13,896 nt of DNA, from positions 1-13,896 of the forward strand of contig JABJBD010000189.1 in the NCBI GenBank assembly GCA_018668795.1, written 5' to 3'. Of the stretch, positions 1 to 6,490 are shown piece after piece (positions within the stretch are counted from its first letter, which is position 1; each line of letters begins with the position of its first letter). This DNA comes from Candidatus Puniceispirillum sp. GTDB taxonomy: Bacteria > Pseudomonadota > Alphaproteobacteria > Puniceispirillales > Puniceispirillaceae. The notes under the pieces are model-generated. The model was given only the letters and a program-made list of their open reading frames with translations, made no database searches and was not told where the DNA came from. Made by a program: the position numbers and the translations under genes.

Positions 1-767
1 CGCGTACCAGCCAGCAATTGCCCCATATCAAGGGCATAGATCACGGCATTCGTCAGCACATCTGGCACCTCACCATTATAAATTCGCAAGGCCAGACCTT
101 CGGCAATTGCTGTCTTGCCAACACCCGGATCACCAACATAAAGCGGGTTGTTCTTGGTGCGGCGACACAACACCTGAATCGTACGGTCAACTTCACGGTC
201 ACGACCGATCAACGGGTCAATGCGCCCATTCGCGGCCTTGGCAATCAGATTAACCGCATATTGACTAAGCGGATCACTTCCAGAATCGTCAATCTGTTCA
301 CCCTCAGCCTGATCTTCAGCACCGCGGGCGATATTGCCATCCTTGCCGTGGCTAAGAAAAGACACCGCATCAAGTCGGGTCATGTTAAGCGACTTTAAAA
401 ACCATACAGCATGGCTTTCACGTTCGGAAAAGATCGAGACCAGAACATTAGCACCGGTGGCAACTTCACGGCCTGATGACTGGGTGTGGATAATCGCGCG
501 CTGGATAACGCGCTGGAAAGACGCTGTTGGTTGCACATCAAGCGCATCCTTACTGCTGACAATCGATTCGAGTTCGACTTCAATATATTCTTCTAATTTG
601 CGAGATAGTTCTTGAATATCAACATTACAGGCACTCAAAACCTCAAGCGCGTCGCTATCTTCGGTCAAGGCAAGTAACAGATGTTCAAGCGTTGCAAATT
701 CATGCGCACGCGTTGTCGCGTTCGACATGGCACGGCGTAGGGACTCTTCCAGTTCACGAGACAGCAT
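1..767 (-). CDS. clpA: ATP-dependent Clp protease ATP-binding subunit ClpA (5' part, cut by window edge)
   Basis: ClpA is the Hsp100/AAA+ unfoldase that feeds substrates to the ClpP peptidase in the cytoplasm. About 255 N-terminal residues are visible. They begin MLSRELEESLRRAMSNATTR, the typical Clp N-domain, with EFATLEHLLLALTED following. After an acidic linker (AEDQAEGEQIDDSGSDPLSQ) comes the first AAA+ module: NGRIDPLIGRDREVDRTIQV, then NNPLYVGDPGVGKTAIAEGL with the Walker A lysine, then ALDMGQLLAGT at the edge. The frame is open from the ATG (765-767) to base 3. The start lies 5 nt after the clpS stop, with an AGGAATAGGG purine-rich stretch just upstream, so the two genes are almost certainly cotranscribed. 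The second AAA+ module and the ClpP-binding loop lie outside the window. The clpS-clpA order and the N-domain support ClpA rather than ClpB or ClpC. Confidence 0.95.
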   Translation of the reverse strand, partial: MLSRELEESLRRAMSNATTRAHEFATLEHLLLALTEDSDALEVLSACNVDIQELSRKLEEYIEVELESIVSSKDALDVQPTASFQRVIQRAIIHTQSSGREVATGANVLVSIFSERESHAVWFLKSLNMTRLDAVSFLSHGKDGNIARGAEDQAEGEQIDDSGSDPLSQYAVNLIAKAANGRIDPLIGRDREVDRTIQVLCRRTKNNPLYVGDPGVGKTAIAEGLALRIYNGEVPDVLTNAVIYALDMGQLLAGT

Positions 768-772
768 TTACC

Positions 773-1096
773 CTATTCCTTTTCCAATTGAAGTTGCAAC
801 GGATGTTCTTTCTGGCGTGCATATTCCATAGTCTTGCTGGCTTTGGTTTCCGCGATTTCAAAGCTATATATGCCGCAAATACCGACACCACGTTGGTGGA
901 CATTAAGCATGATCTGTGTCGCTTCTTCGGCAGTCCGACCAAAGAAATGCTGCAATACATGAACAACAAATTCCATCGGTGTATAATCGTCATTCATCAT
1001 CACGACTTTATACATTGACGGTTTCTTTGTTTGCGTTCGGCTTTCCAGAATAATCTGGCCCGAACCCCCATCATGTTTTTTGTCTTTATCTGTCAT
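773..1096 (-). CDS. clpS: ATP-dependent Clp protease adaptor ClpS
   Basis: ClpS is the N-end-rule adaptor that binds the ClpA N-domain and hands over substrates with bulky N-terminal residues. The protein has 107 residues, the usual size. A short polar, disordered-looking N-terminus (about residues 1-27) precedes the conserved core YKVVMMNDDYTPMEFVVHVL. Core residues N35, D36, D37, T39 and M41, together with H67 in NVHQRG, correspond to the known N-degron pocket of the family. The C-terminal part ICGIYSFEIAETKASKTMEY and the ending KEHPLQLQLEKE are also typical. It is the first gene of a clpS-clpA operon and is divergent from the carboxypeptidase gene. No strong Shine-Dalgarno is seen before the ATG; only GCGAGCAG is present. 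Confidence 0.96.
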   Translation of the reverse strand: MTDKDKKHDGGSGQIILESRTQTKKPSMYKVVMMNDDYTPMEFVVHVLQHFFGRTAEEATQIMLNVHQRGVGICGIYSFEIAETKASKTMEYARQKEHPLQLQLEKE

Positions 1097-1149
1097 AATC
1101 TGCTCGCTGGCATGGACGAATGCCGCACCTTTATCTTACTACATTTAAC

Positions 1150-1178
1150 ATTATAACCAAATTACCCGATATCGCTAC
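1150..1178 (-). promoter_or_regulatory. candidate clpS-clpA promoter
   Basis: On the minus strand a perfect TATAAT -10 hexamer occupies 1150-1155, about 55 nt before the clpS start. At normal spacing the -35 region is poor (GTAGCG at 1173-1178). It could depend on an activator or an alternative sigma factor. The direct repeat ATATCGCT occurs twice just upstream (about 1170-1186) and could be a binding site. This rests on sequence pattern only. Confidence 0.35.
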
Positions 1179-1307
1179 ATATCGCTGATCACATTTATGA
1201 TATTGGCATTAAATAGCGCTGGAAAAGGGGTTGAATTAAAAAAAATCATGTCTTAGAGCCTAATTGAAAACATCAATTAAGAAAAAGGTGAATTTTTCGC
1301 TAAGATT

Positions 1308-1336
1308 CTTGATTGAAACCTTAATTCCGGTATGAT
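1308..1336 (+). promoter_or_regulatory. candidate promoter of the D-Ala-D-Ala carboxypeptidase gene
   Basis: CTTGAT (1308-1313) and TATGAT (1331-1336) are separated by 17 nt. This fits the sigma-70 pattern, and alphaproteobacterial -35 boxes often begin CTTG. Transcription would start near 1343 and leave a leader of roughly 50 nt before the preferred ATG at 1396. The surrounding 1097-1395 region is AT-rich and serves both divergent transcription units. Confidence 0.45.
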
Positions 1337-1382
1337 TCCTGCACAAGTAGATTACGTTAACGCGCCGGTTGCGGTGCTTGTC

Positions 1383-1389
1383 AGGAAAG
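1383..1389 (+). promoter_or_regulatory. ribosome binding site deciding the carboxypeptidase start
   Basis: AGGAAAG lies 6 nt before the ATG at 1396. The in-frame TTG at 1369 and the ATG at 1474 have no comparable Shine-Dalgarno, so 1396 is preferred. Confidence 0.6.
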
Positions 1390-1395
1390 TATTTT

Positions 1396-2763
1396 ATGGC
1401 TGTTATAAATATCTGCTTAACTGCTATGACCGAAGCCAAAGCACATCTGGGCAGGTCGATTCTTTCTGGCATAATGCCCGATGTAACATTCAAAAGTCTG
1501 CGGCGATTCATAATGTTTCTGATGCTGTCTTGTGGTGTTGTGGCATGGCCGCAATATGCTATGGCGTCCAAATACGCATCTATCGTTATCAATGCTGACA
1601 ATGGCCGGGTTATGTATGCTCGCAATGCCGATGCCATGCGCTATCCGGCATCATTAACCAAGATCATGACGCTATATCTGCTATTTGAAGAAATCAAATC
1701 TGGCCGTATGGATATGGACTCGCGGATCGGCGTGTCCAAACTTGCCGCCAGCCGTTCGCCATCAAAACTATATCTAAAACCTGGACAGTCAATCAGTGCC
1801 GAACAAGCTATTTATGCACTTGTCACCAAATCGGCCAACGATGTGGCAACCGCCGTTGCCGAATCCATTTCGGGAACCGAGCTCAGCTTTGCCAAGCGGA
1901 TGACCCGTAAAGCGCGCGCTTTGGGTATGCGTAAAACAGTATTTAAAAACGCCTCTGGATTGCCGCATAGTCAGCAAAAATCAACAGCCCGTGACATGGC
2001 GCGGCTGGCTATTGCCATGCGCCGCGATTTTCCACGATTATATAGTTATTTCAGCACCCAGAGCTTTAACTGGAAAGGCCGGAAATTTGGCAACCACAAC
2101 AAATTACTGGCGCATTATTCTGGAACCGATGGAATCAAAACCGGCTATATAAATGCCTCGGGTTTCAATCTGGTTGCGTCTGTTGAACGGCATGGTGTGC
2201 GGCTAATCGGTGTTGTCTTTGGCGGCAAAACATCACGGTCCCGCGATGCACATATGATGAAAATTCTGGATGCGCAGTTTAAACGTGCAAAACCTGCCGC
2301 AATCAGCACGCAGGTTGCCGCCGTCAATATTCCGCAAAAATTACCAAAATCTCCACCTGAGCGTGGCTCACTTATCAAAGTAAGACGGCTTGCCAAACAG
2401 CCATTACCCAAAGAAGAATTTCTGGACGCGCCTGAACAAGACAAACGCCCTAGTGCCAGCAAAAGAGCCGCATCCGACATCATGCCTGCTATCATGATTG
2501 ACGAAGTCTGGAGTGTACAGATTGGCAGTTTTGCCCAGCGCGTCAATGCCCACCGCGCCGCTGCCAAAGCGCGCCGGATGGCCGATAATGTGCTTGGCAT
2601 GACACCGGCAAGGCTGACATTGGTGACAAGTGGCGATATGCCTTTATGGCGTGTGCGGTTTCACGATCTTGACGAAACCCAGGCACGGTCTGCCTGTGCG
2701 GTGCTATTTGCCGAAGGAAGCCCATGCATTGCCGTGCGTGAGCAAATCCGCAATACCAGCTGA
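1396..2763 (+). CDS. D-alanyl-D-alanine carboxypeptidase (peptidase S11) with C-terminal SPOR domain
   Basis: This is a periplasmic low-molecular-weight PBP that trims the terminal D-Ala of peptidoglycan stem peptides. All three active-site motifs are visible (numbered from the 1396 start): S-L-T-K with S85 and K88 (PASLTKIMTLYL), S-A-N at 146-148 (TKSANDVATAVAE), and K-T-G at 248-250 (GTDGIKTGYINASGFNLVAS). A hydrophobic export segment, RRFIMFLMLSCGVVAWPQ, ends near AMA-SKYAS, a plausible signal-peptidase I site. The N-region before it is unusually long (about 36 residues); starting at the ATG at 1474 would shorten it but lacks an RBS. A basic, proline-rich linker (about 300-370) leads to a SPOR domain (about 371-449, WSVQIGSFAQ onward), which binds denuded glycan at the septum. 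The protein has 455 residues. A divergent position next to clpS-clpA is familiar in Alphaproteobacteria. The stop codon is the first codon of an 18-bp repeat array. Confidence 0.93.
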   Translation: MAVINICLTAMTEAKAHLGRSILSGIMPDVTFKSLRRFIMFLMLSCGVVAWPQYAMASKYASIVINADNGRVMYARNADAMRYPASLTKIMTLYLLFEEIKSGRMDMDSRIGVSKLAASRSPSKLYLKPGQSISAEQAIYALVTKSANDVATAVAESISGTELSFAKRMTRKARALGMRKTVFKNASGLPHSQQKSTARDMARLAIAMRRDFPRLYSYFSTQSFNWKGRKFGNHNKLLAHYSGTDGIKTGYINASGFNLVASVERHGVRLIGVVFGGKTSRSRDAHMMKILDAQFKRAKPAAISTQVAAVNIPQKLPKSPPERGSLIKVRRLAKQPLPKEEFLDAPEQDKRPSASKRAASDIMPAIMIDEVWSVQIGSFAQRVNAHRAAAKARRMADNVLGMTPARLTLVTSGDMPLWRVRFHDLDETQARSACAVLFAEGSPCIAVREQIRNTS

Positions 2764-2904
2764 TCTGAAAATATCAGTGGATCTGATTATGCCAGCAAAT
2801 CTGAAAATATCAGTGGATCTGATTATGCCAGCGGATTTGATTATGCCAGCGGATTTGATTATGCCAGCGGATTTGATTATGCCAGTGGATTTGATTATGC
2901 CACT
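2761..2904. repeat. tandem array of eight 18-bp units abutting the carboxypeptidase stop codon
   Basis: The 144 bp divide exactly into eight 18-mers. The canonical unit is GGATTTGATTATGCCAGC, at 2833-2850 and 2851-2868, with one-base variants at 2869-2886 and 2887-2904. The first four units form two 36-bp blocks (2761-2796 and 2797-2832), identical at 34 of 36 positions. Each block pairs a diverged unit (TCTGAAAATATCAGT type) with a near-canonical unit carrying GGATCT. The first three bases of the array are the TGA stop of the upstream gene. In that gene's frame the canonical unit encodes G-F-D-Y-A-S; one frame over it encodes P-A-D-L-I-M. There are no spacers, so it is not a CRISPR array. 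Slipped-strand copy-number change is likely at such an array. Confidence 0.95.
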
Positions 2905-2943
2905 ATCTTAAATCATTGGCGTTACTAATATACACACATGCAA

Positions 2944-3372
2944 TCATGGCTTGAAAAAATCATCCAGATGCGGCACCGCCGAATCGGGCGTACCCCACAG
3001 CGGATGACTGATGGCAAAAATCTGCCCCCGCACCCTTAGCATATCATTATCATCAAGCGCGCCGGGGGCAATCGATGTCCGCCCCTCGCCATGCATCCGA
3101 TAGAACATGCTGGATCCGCAGGTGGTGCAAAAGCCGCGCTTGGCCCAGCTGGAACTATCATACCAGCGCAAGGCGGATGATGATGACGTGATCTTAAAAC
3201 AATGGTCAGGCACCGATGTTGCGGCCCAGCTTGTGCCAGAAATTCGGCGGCAATCATCGCAATGGCAAATCAAAAGCGGCGTTAATGGCCCAATCAGGCG
3301 AAAGCGTACCGCCCCACAATGACAGCCACCATCAAAATATTTATTCTCGGTTCCAGCAATCGTCTCCAGCAT
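2944..3372 (-). CDS. GFA-family (glutathione-dependent formaldehyde-activating enzyme-like) zinc protein
   Basis: This is a small protein (142 residues from the preferred ATG) of the GFA/CENP-V fold. The characteristic cysteine signatures are present: GGCHCGAVRFR near the N-terminus, CHCDDCRRISG in the middle and FCTTCGSSMFYR in the second half. Together these provide the usual zinc ligands. The family is named after Gfa, which promotes condensation of formaldehyde with glutathione, but most members have unproven functions, so the formaldehyde role is not established here. It would suit a neighbourhood rich in N-demethylation, where formaldehyde can be released; that is inference. The ATG at 3372 is chosen because GGAGGG precedes it; a TTG 18 nt upstream is the alternative. 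It converges on the carboxypeptidase gene and does not overlap it. Confidence 0.85.
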   Translation of the reverse strand: MLETIAGTENKYFDGGCHCGAVRFRLIGPLTPLLICHCDDCRRISGTSWAATSVPDHCFKITSSSSALRWYDSSSWAKRGFCTTCGSSMFYRMHGEGRTSIAPGALDDNDMLRVRGQIFAISHPLWGTPDSAVPHLDDFFKP

Positions 3373-3377
3373 CTGCG

Positions 3378-3383
3378 CCCTCC
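3378..3383 (-). promoter_or_regulatory. ribosome binding site deciding the GFA-family start
   Basis: GGAGGG on the minus strand lies 5 nt before the ATG at 3370-3372. It overlaps the start of the longer TTG-initiated reading, which makes the shorter protein more likely. Confidence 0.65.
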
Positions 3384-3458
3384 ATTTCAAACCTATAATG
3401 CCTGATAATGGTTAACAAAAAGTGTGCAGAAACATATTTTTGACGATATTTTGCGAAA

Positions 3459-3474
3459 TGTTTCACGTGAAACA
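3459..3474. promoter_or_regulatory. parS: parS-type centromere site (ParB-binding palindrome)
   Basis: TGTTTCACGTGAAACA is a perfect 16-bp palindrome and matches the widely conserved bacterial parS consensus TGTTNCACGTGAAACA. Perfect dyad symmetry continues outward to 26 bp (3454-3479, CGAAA and TTTCG arms). It lies in the gap between the M20D gene stop and the GFA-family start, where it does not interrupt any coding sequence. ParB (Spo0J) binds such sites and spreads on neighbouring DNA to drive origin segregation with ParA. Chromosomal parS sites cluster near oriC, so the site hints at an origin-proximal location. No parA, parB or oriC elements are inside the window. With no loop and an AT-rich outer stem it does not look like a transcription terminator. 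Confidence 0.85.
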
Positions 3475-3510
3475 TTTCGTGAACAAATATATTTAAAATG
3501 GTGATACAGC

Positions 3511-3620
3511 GTTTTTGAAGGTTTGAATCTGTATCTGGATTGCATCTGAAACTGTGTCTGGATTTATGTTTTTGAAGTCTAAGGGCCAGAGTATAGCTGT
3601 TCGGAATATAGCTGTTCGGA
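3511..3620. repeat. short degenerate direct repeats in the GFA-M20 intergenic region
   Basis: TATAGCTGTTCGGA occurs at 3592-3605 and again at 3607-3620 (15-bp period), ending a few bases from the M20D stop codon. A second pair, CTGTATCTGGATT (3529-3541) and CTGTGTCTGGATT (3552-3564), has a 23-bp period, and GTTTTTGAAG flanks it at 3511 and 3568. No clear terminator hairpin is present in this stretch. Confidence 0.6.
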
Positions 3621-3624
3621 TTAT

Positions 3625-4794
3625 CTATTTGGTCAATTCAGTTTCGACAAGACGCGCCCAATAGCTAGCCCCCAAGGGCAGAAGATCATCATTAAAATCA
3701 TAGCACGCATTATGCAGATTTCCATCAGCCTTTGGTTGACCAGCGCCAAGCCAGATATAGGCCCCCGGTTTTTCTTCAAGCATAAAGGCAAAATCTTCGG
3801 ACGCCATCGACGGTTCGATGTCAGTGACAATTTTATCATCACCCAAAACCAAGGCCGCGACAGTGGCAGCGCGATCCGCTTCGGCCAGATGATTCACCGT
3901 CGGCGGATAACCAGCGATCCAGTCAAGTTCCAGCCCGCATCCATATGTCGCGGCAGTGGTGGCGGCAATCTCACGAATCGATGTTTCCAGCAAAGTGCGC
4001 ACATCCGCCGAAAAGGTGCGTGCGGTTCCTGCCAGCCGCGCGGTACCCGGAATAACATTAAAGGCACTACCAGCTTCAAAAATCGTAACTGAGACAACGG
4101 CTGGTGACAAAGGGGAAACACGGCGCGAAACAATCGTTTGCAAGGATTGCACCAGCGCCGCACCACATATAATTGGGTCAACGCCCTGATGCGGCATAGC
4201 CCCATGCGCGCCAACACCATTGAGACGAATTTCGAACATATCAGCGGCCGCCATACAGGCACCCCGATGCACCCCAACGGTGCCAACATCAACCCCCGGC
4301 CAGTTATGCATACCCCATACCGTTTGCATGTCGAACTGCGTGAAAAGGCCATCTTCGGCCATTGCCTTGGCACCAGCACCTTCTTCTTCGGCAGGCTGGA
4401 AAATGAAATAGACCGTACCGTCAAAATTCCTTGTTTCCGACAGATATTGCGCCGCGCCCAACAGCATGGTCGAATGACCATCATGGCCGCAGGCGTGCAT
4501 ACGTCCGGGTATTTGTGACGCATGTTCAAATTCGTTCATTTCTTGCATCGGCAAAGCGTCCATATCAGCGCGCAAACCAATAGCCGCTGTGCTGTCACCA
4601 GTGCCACGCAAAACCCCAACAACACCTGTTTTACCCATACCGCGATGCACCTCAATACCAAAGGATTCGAGTTTTTCGGCGATAAAATCAGAAGTCCAGA
4701 CTTCCTCATAGGCGATTTCAGGATGCGTATGCAAAAGATGGCGCCAGCCACGCATATCTTCATGACGGTCAGCGATTGAATTTATAACAGCCAT
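3625..4794 (-). CDS. M20D-family amidohydrolase (hippurate hydrolase / N-acyl-amino-acid deacylase-like)
   Basis: This is a cytosolic metal-dependent amidohydrolase of 389 residues, the normal length for the HipO/AbgB/ILR1-type M20D family, which cleaves N-acyl bonds to release an amino acid. Visible motifs are HTHPEIAYEE near the N-terminus, GLRADMDALPMQE (74-86), MHACGHDGHSTM with H100, C102, H104 and D105 (99-110), FQPAEEEGAGA with E136/E137 (132-142), and MHNWPG with H163. The dimerisation-lid signature GAHGAMPHQGVDP follows, and SEDFAFMLEEKPGAY plus LHNACYDFND are near the C-terminus. These cover the expected dinuclear metal ligands. GAGGAG-type purines (GAGGAG, 6 nt spacing) precede the ATG at 4794. 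The substrate cannot be deduced from sequence. It is transcribed away from the sox operon and may share its regulatory region. Confidence 0.9.
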   Translation of the reverse strand: MAVINSIADRHEDMRGWRHLLHTHPEIAYEEVWTSDFIAEKLESFGIEVHRGMGKTGVVGVLRGTGDSTAAIGLRADMDALPMQEMNEFEHASQIPGRMHACGHDGHSTMLLGAAQYLSETRNFDGTVYFIFQPAEEEGAGAKAMAEDGLFTQFDMQTVWGMHNWPGVDVGTVGVHRGACMAAADMFEIRLNGVGAHGAMPHQGVDPIICGAALVQSLQTIVSRRVSPLSPAVVSVTIFEAGSAFNVIPGTARLAGTARTFSADVRTLLETSIREIAATTAATYGCGLELDWIAGYPPTVNHLAEADRAATVAALVLGDDKIVTDIEPSMASEDFAFMLEEKPGAYIWLGAGQPKADGNLHNACYDFNDDLLPLGASYWARLVETELTK

Positions 4795-5174
4795 TTGGCA
4801 CTCCTCACGTCTTTAAGCTGACAATAGCATAAAGTGGCAGGCCGATGCTGGCCATGCGCAATAGTGGCATAATCGCCGCAGGCGTCAAGCCAAAGCAAAT
4901 ATGATATTTAGTGTAACATAATTTATGTTTTTGATATGGGTTTTGAAGCTGAATTTGCTATTCTTAAGGTGCAAGAATTGTTATTGACTATCGGGCTGCG
5001 CCAAAGTTGTGCGGTAGTTACGTATGACTTTGTTACGCATGTCGAAAGAAACAAAACCCGCGTCGGTGCCAAGACAGGTATCGAAGTGACCAAAGCGCAC
5101 TGTGGCGCTGTATTTACCATGTAGCGCCCCCTTTGGGTGACAGGGACAACATGGCGTTTAAGGGAGTAGATGAC
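4795..5174. other. 380-bp divergent intergenic region between the M20D gene and soxB
   Basis: This stretch must hold the promoters for the leftward M20D gene and for the rightward sox operon. The part from about 4895 to 4960 is AT-rich. A TTGACT hexamer at 4984-4989 is a possible -35 element, but no good -10 follows at 16-18 nt. Open frames of about 62-65 codons exist on both strands (4936-5124 plus, 4923-5120 minus). Neither has a convincing ribosome site or a product I recognise, so no gene is called. No terminator or tRNA is visible, and I recognised no known riboswitch. Confidence 0.5.
5161..5166 (+). promoter_or_regulatory. ribosome binding site deciding the soxB start
   Basis: AGGGAG with an 8-nt spacer precedes the ATG at 5175. 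The upstream ATG at 5151 has AGGGA only 4 nt away, and the TTG at 5133 has no clear site. Confidence 0.55.
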
Positions 5175-6473
5175 ATGGCCGGAAACCAGCCTGATCGAGG
5201 TAATCGCGGACTACCAGGCGGCAAACCAAAATATTCTGCCTTTGCCCTTGCGCGGCAATCGATGAGCTATCATCAGGACTGGCAACGCGCCTGGCGCGAC
5301 GCCGAACCTAAAGCGGAATATGATGCGGTTATTATCGGCGGTGGTGGCCACGGGCTGGCAACAGCCTATTATCTGGCGGCAGTGCATGGCATGACCAATA
5401 TCGCCGTGATTGAAAAAGGCTGGCTTGGCGGCGGCAATACAGGCCGTAACACCACCATCATCCGTTCAAATTATCTATGGGATGAGTCAGCTGCGATCTA
5501 TGAACATTCTATGAAATTGTGGGAAGGTCTGTCACAGGACATTAATTTCAATGTGATGTTTTCCCAGCGCGGCGTTCTGACAATCGCGCATAGCGAACAT
5601 GAAGTGCGCGAAATGTCGCGACGGGTTCATGCAATTCGTCTAAATGGCATTGATTCAGACATTCTGGGACCAAAGGAAATCAAGGCCTTTGTTCCCTGTA
5701 TCAATATTGACCAGTCAATCCGCTATCCGGTTATGGGTGGTTTCCTGCAGAAGCGCGGTGGTACCGCACGGCATGATGCGGTGGCGTGGGGATATGCGCG
5801 CGCCGCAGATGATCTGGGCGTTGACATCATTCAGAAATGTGAAGTGACTGGACTGCGCCGTCAGGGACGCAAGATTGTCGGGATCGAAACAACACGCGGC
5901 TATATCAAAACCAACAAGGTCGGCTGTGTTGTTGCAGGTCATTCGAGTGTTGTTGCCGAAATGGCAGGCATCCGTTTGCCATTGGCCAGCCGCCCTTTGC
6001 AAGCTTTGGTGTCGGAACCAATTAAGCCAATATTGGATACCGTCATCATGTCAAATGCGGTGCATATGTATATAAGCCAATCAGATAAAGGCGAAATGGT
6101 GCTTGGTGCCGGCGTGGATAAATATAATTCCTATGCCCAGCGCGGGTCATTTCCCGTTCCCGAGCATATGCTGGCCGCCGCCGTTGAGTTGTTTCCAGTA
6201 TTGTCGCGACTGCGCATGTTGCGGCATTGGGGCGGGATCGTTGATACCTGTCCAGACGCATCACCAATTATTTCAAAAACCAATATTGACGGGTTGTATT
6301 TCGATTGTGGCTGGGGCACTGGCGGCTTTAAAGCCACACCGGGATCAGGCCATGTTTTTGCCGATCTGATTGCCAATGACCGACCCAACAAGATTGCCGC
6401 ACCCTATTCGCTTGACCGCTTCCAAACCGGATTGCTGATTGACGAACATGGCGCTGCTGGCGTGGCACATTAG
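5175..6473 (+). CDS. soxB: sarcosine oxidase, beta subunit
   Basis: SoxB is the catalytic flavoprotein subunit of heterotetrameric sarcosine oxidase. It oxidises sarcosine to glycine, passing electrons from FAD to a covalent FMN. The dinucleotide-binding motif YDAVIIGGGGHGLATAYYLA sits at residues 49-68, followed by EKGWLGGGN and GRNTTIIRSNYLWDES, which are hallmarks of this subunit. In GGTARHDAVAWGYAR, H200 matches the position of the histidine that carries covalent FMN in characterised enzymes (His173 in the Corynebacterium protein, allowing for a longer N-terminus here). The C-terminal GLYFDCGWGTGGFKATPGSG is the second FAD-contact region. The 432-residue form has about 27 extra N-terminal residues relative to the actinobacterial subunit. 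Starts at 5151 or 5133 would lengthen it further. It is the first gene of soxBDAG. Confidence 0.95.
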   Translation: MAGNQPDRGNRGLPGGKPKYSAFALARQSMSYHQDWQRAWRDAEPKAEYDAVIIGGGGHGLATAYYLAAVHGMTNIAVIEKGWLGGGNTGRNTTIIRSNYLWDESAAIYEHSMKLWEGLSQDINFNVMFSQRGVLTIAHSEHEVREMSRRVHAIRLNGIDSDILGPKEIKAFVPCINIDQSIRYPVMGGFLQKRGGTARHDAVAWGYARAADDLGVDIIQKCEVTGLRRQGRKIVGIETTRGYIKTNKVGCVVAGHSSVVAEMAGIRLPLASRPLQALVSEPIKPILDTVIMSNAVHMYISQSDKGEMVLGAGVDKYNSYAQRGSFPVPEHMLAAAVELFPVLSRLRMLRHWGGIVDTCPDASPIISKTNIDGLYFDCGWGTGGFKATPGSGHVFADLIANDRPNKIAAPYSLDRFQTGLLIDEHGAAGVAH

Positions 6474-6478
6474 GGAAC

Positions 6479-6483
6479 AGGAG
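6479..6483 (+). promoter_or_regulatory. ribosome binding site supporting a TTG start for soxD
   Basis: AGGAG lies 7 nt before TTG at 6491 and immediately after the soxB stop. No ATG lies nearby in frame, so the non-canonical start is well supported. Confidence 0.7.
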
Positions 6484-6490
6484 ACCGACC

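Noticed and set aside
1261..1279. TAATTG...CAATTA inverted repeat as a regulatory hairpin
   Set aside because: A 6-bp all-weak stem in AT-rich DNA is expected by chance and has no T-run or gene end nearby.
2761..2904. CRISPR array
   Set aside because: The 18-bp units are directly adjacent with no spacers, and no cas genes are present.
2630..2911. Protein with P-A-D-L-I-M repeats read across the 18-bp array
   Set aside because: It begins inside the SPOR domain of the carboxypeptidase in a different frame, and the periodic peptide is just the array translated.
3454..3479. Rho-independent terminator for the M20D gene
   Set aside because: The palindrome has no loop and an AT-rich outer stem with no T-run, it lies about 145 bp past the stop, and its core is the parS consensus.
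3894..4529. 211-codon minus-strand open frame
   Set aside because: It lies entirely inside the M20D gene in another frame on the same strand, and its product is not protein-like, with many Arg/Cys/Pro/Leu runs.
4936..5124. Small plus-strand gene of 62 codons ahead of soxB
   Set aside because: It has no Shine-Dalgarno and no recognisable motif, and an equally long frame is open on the opposite strand over the same bases.
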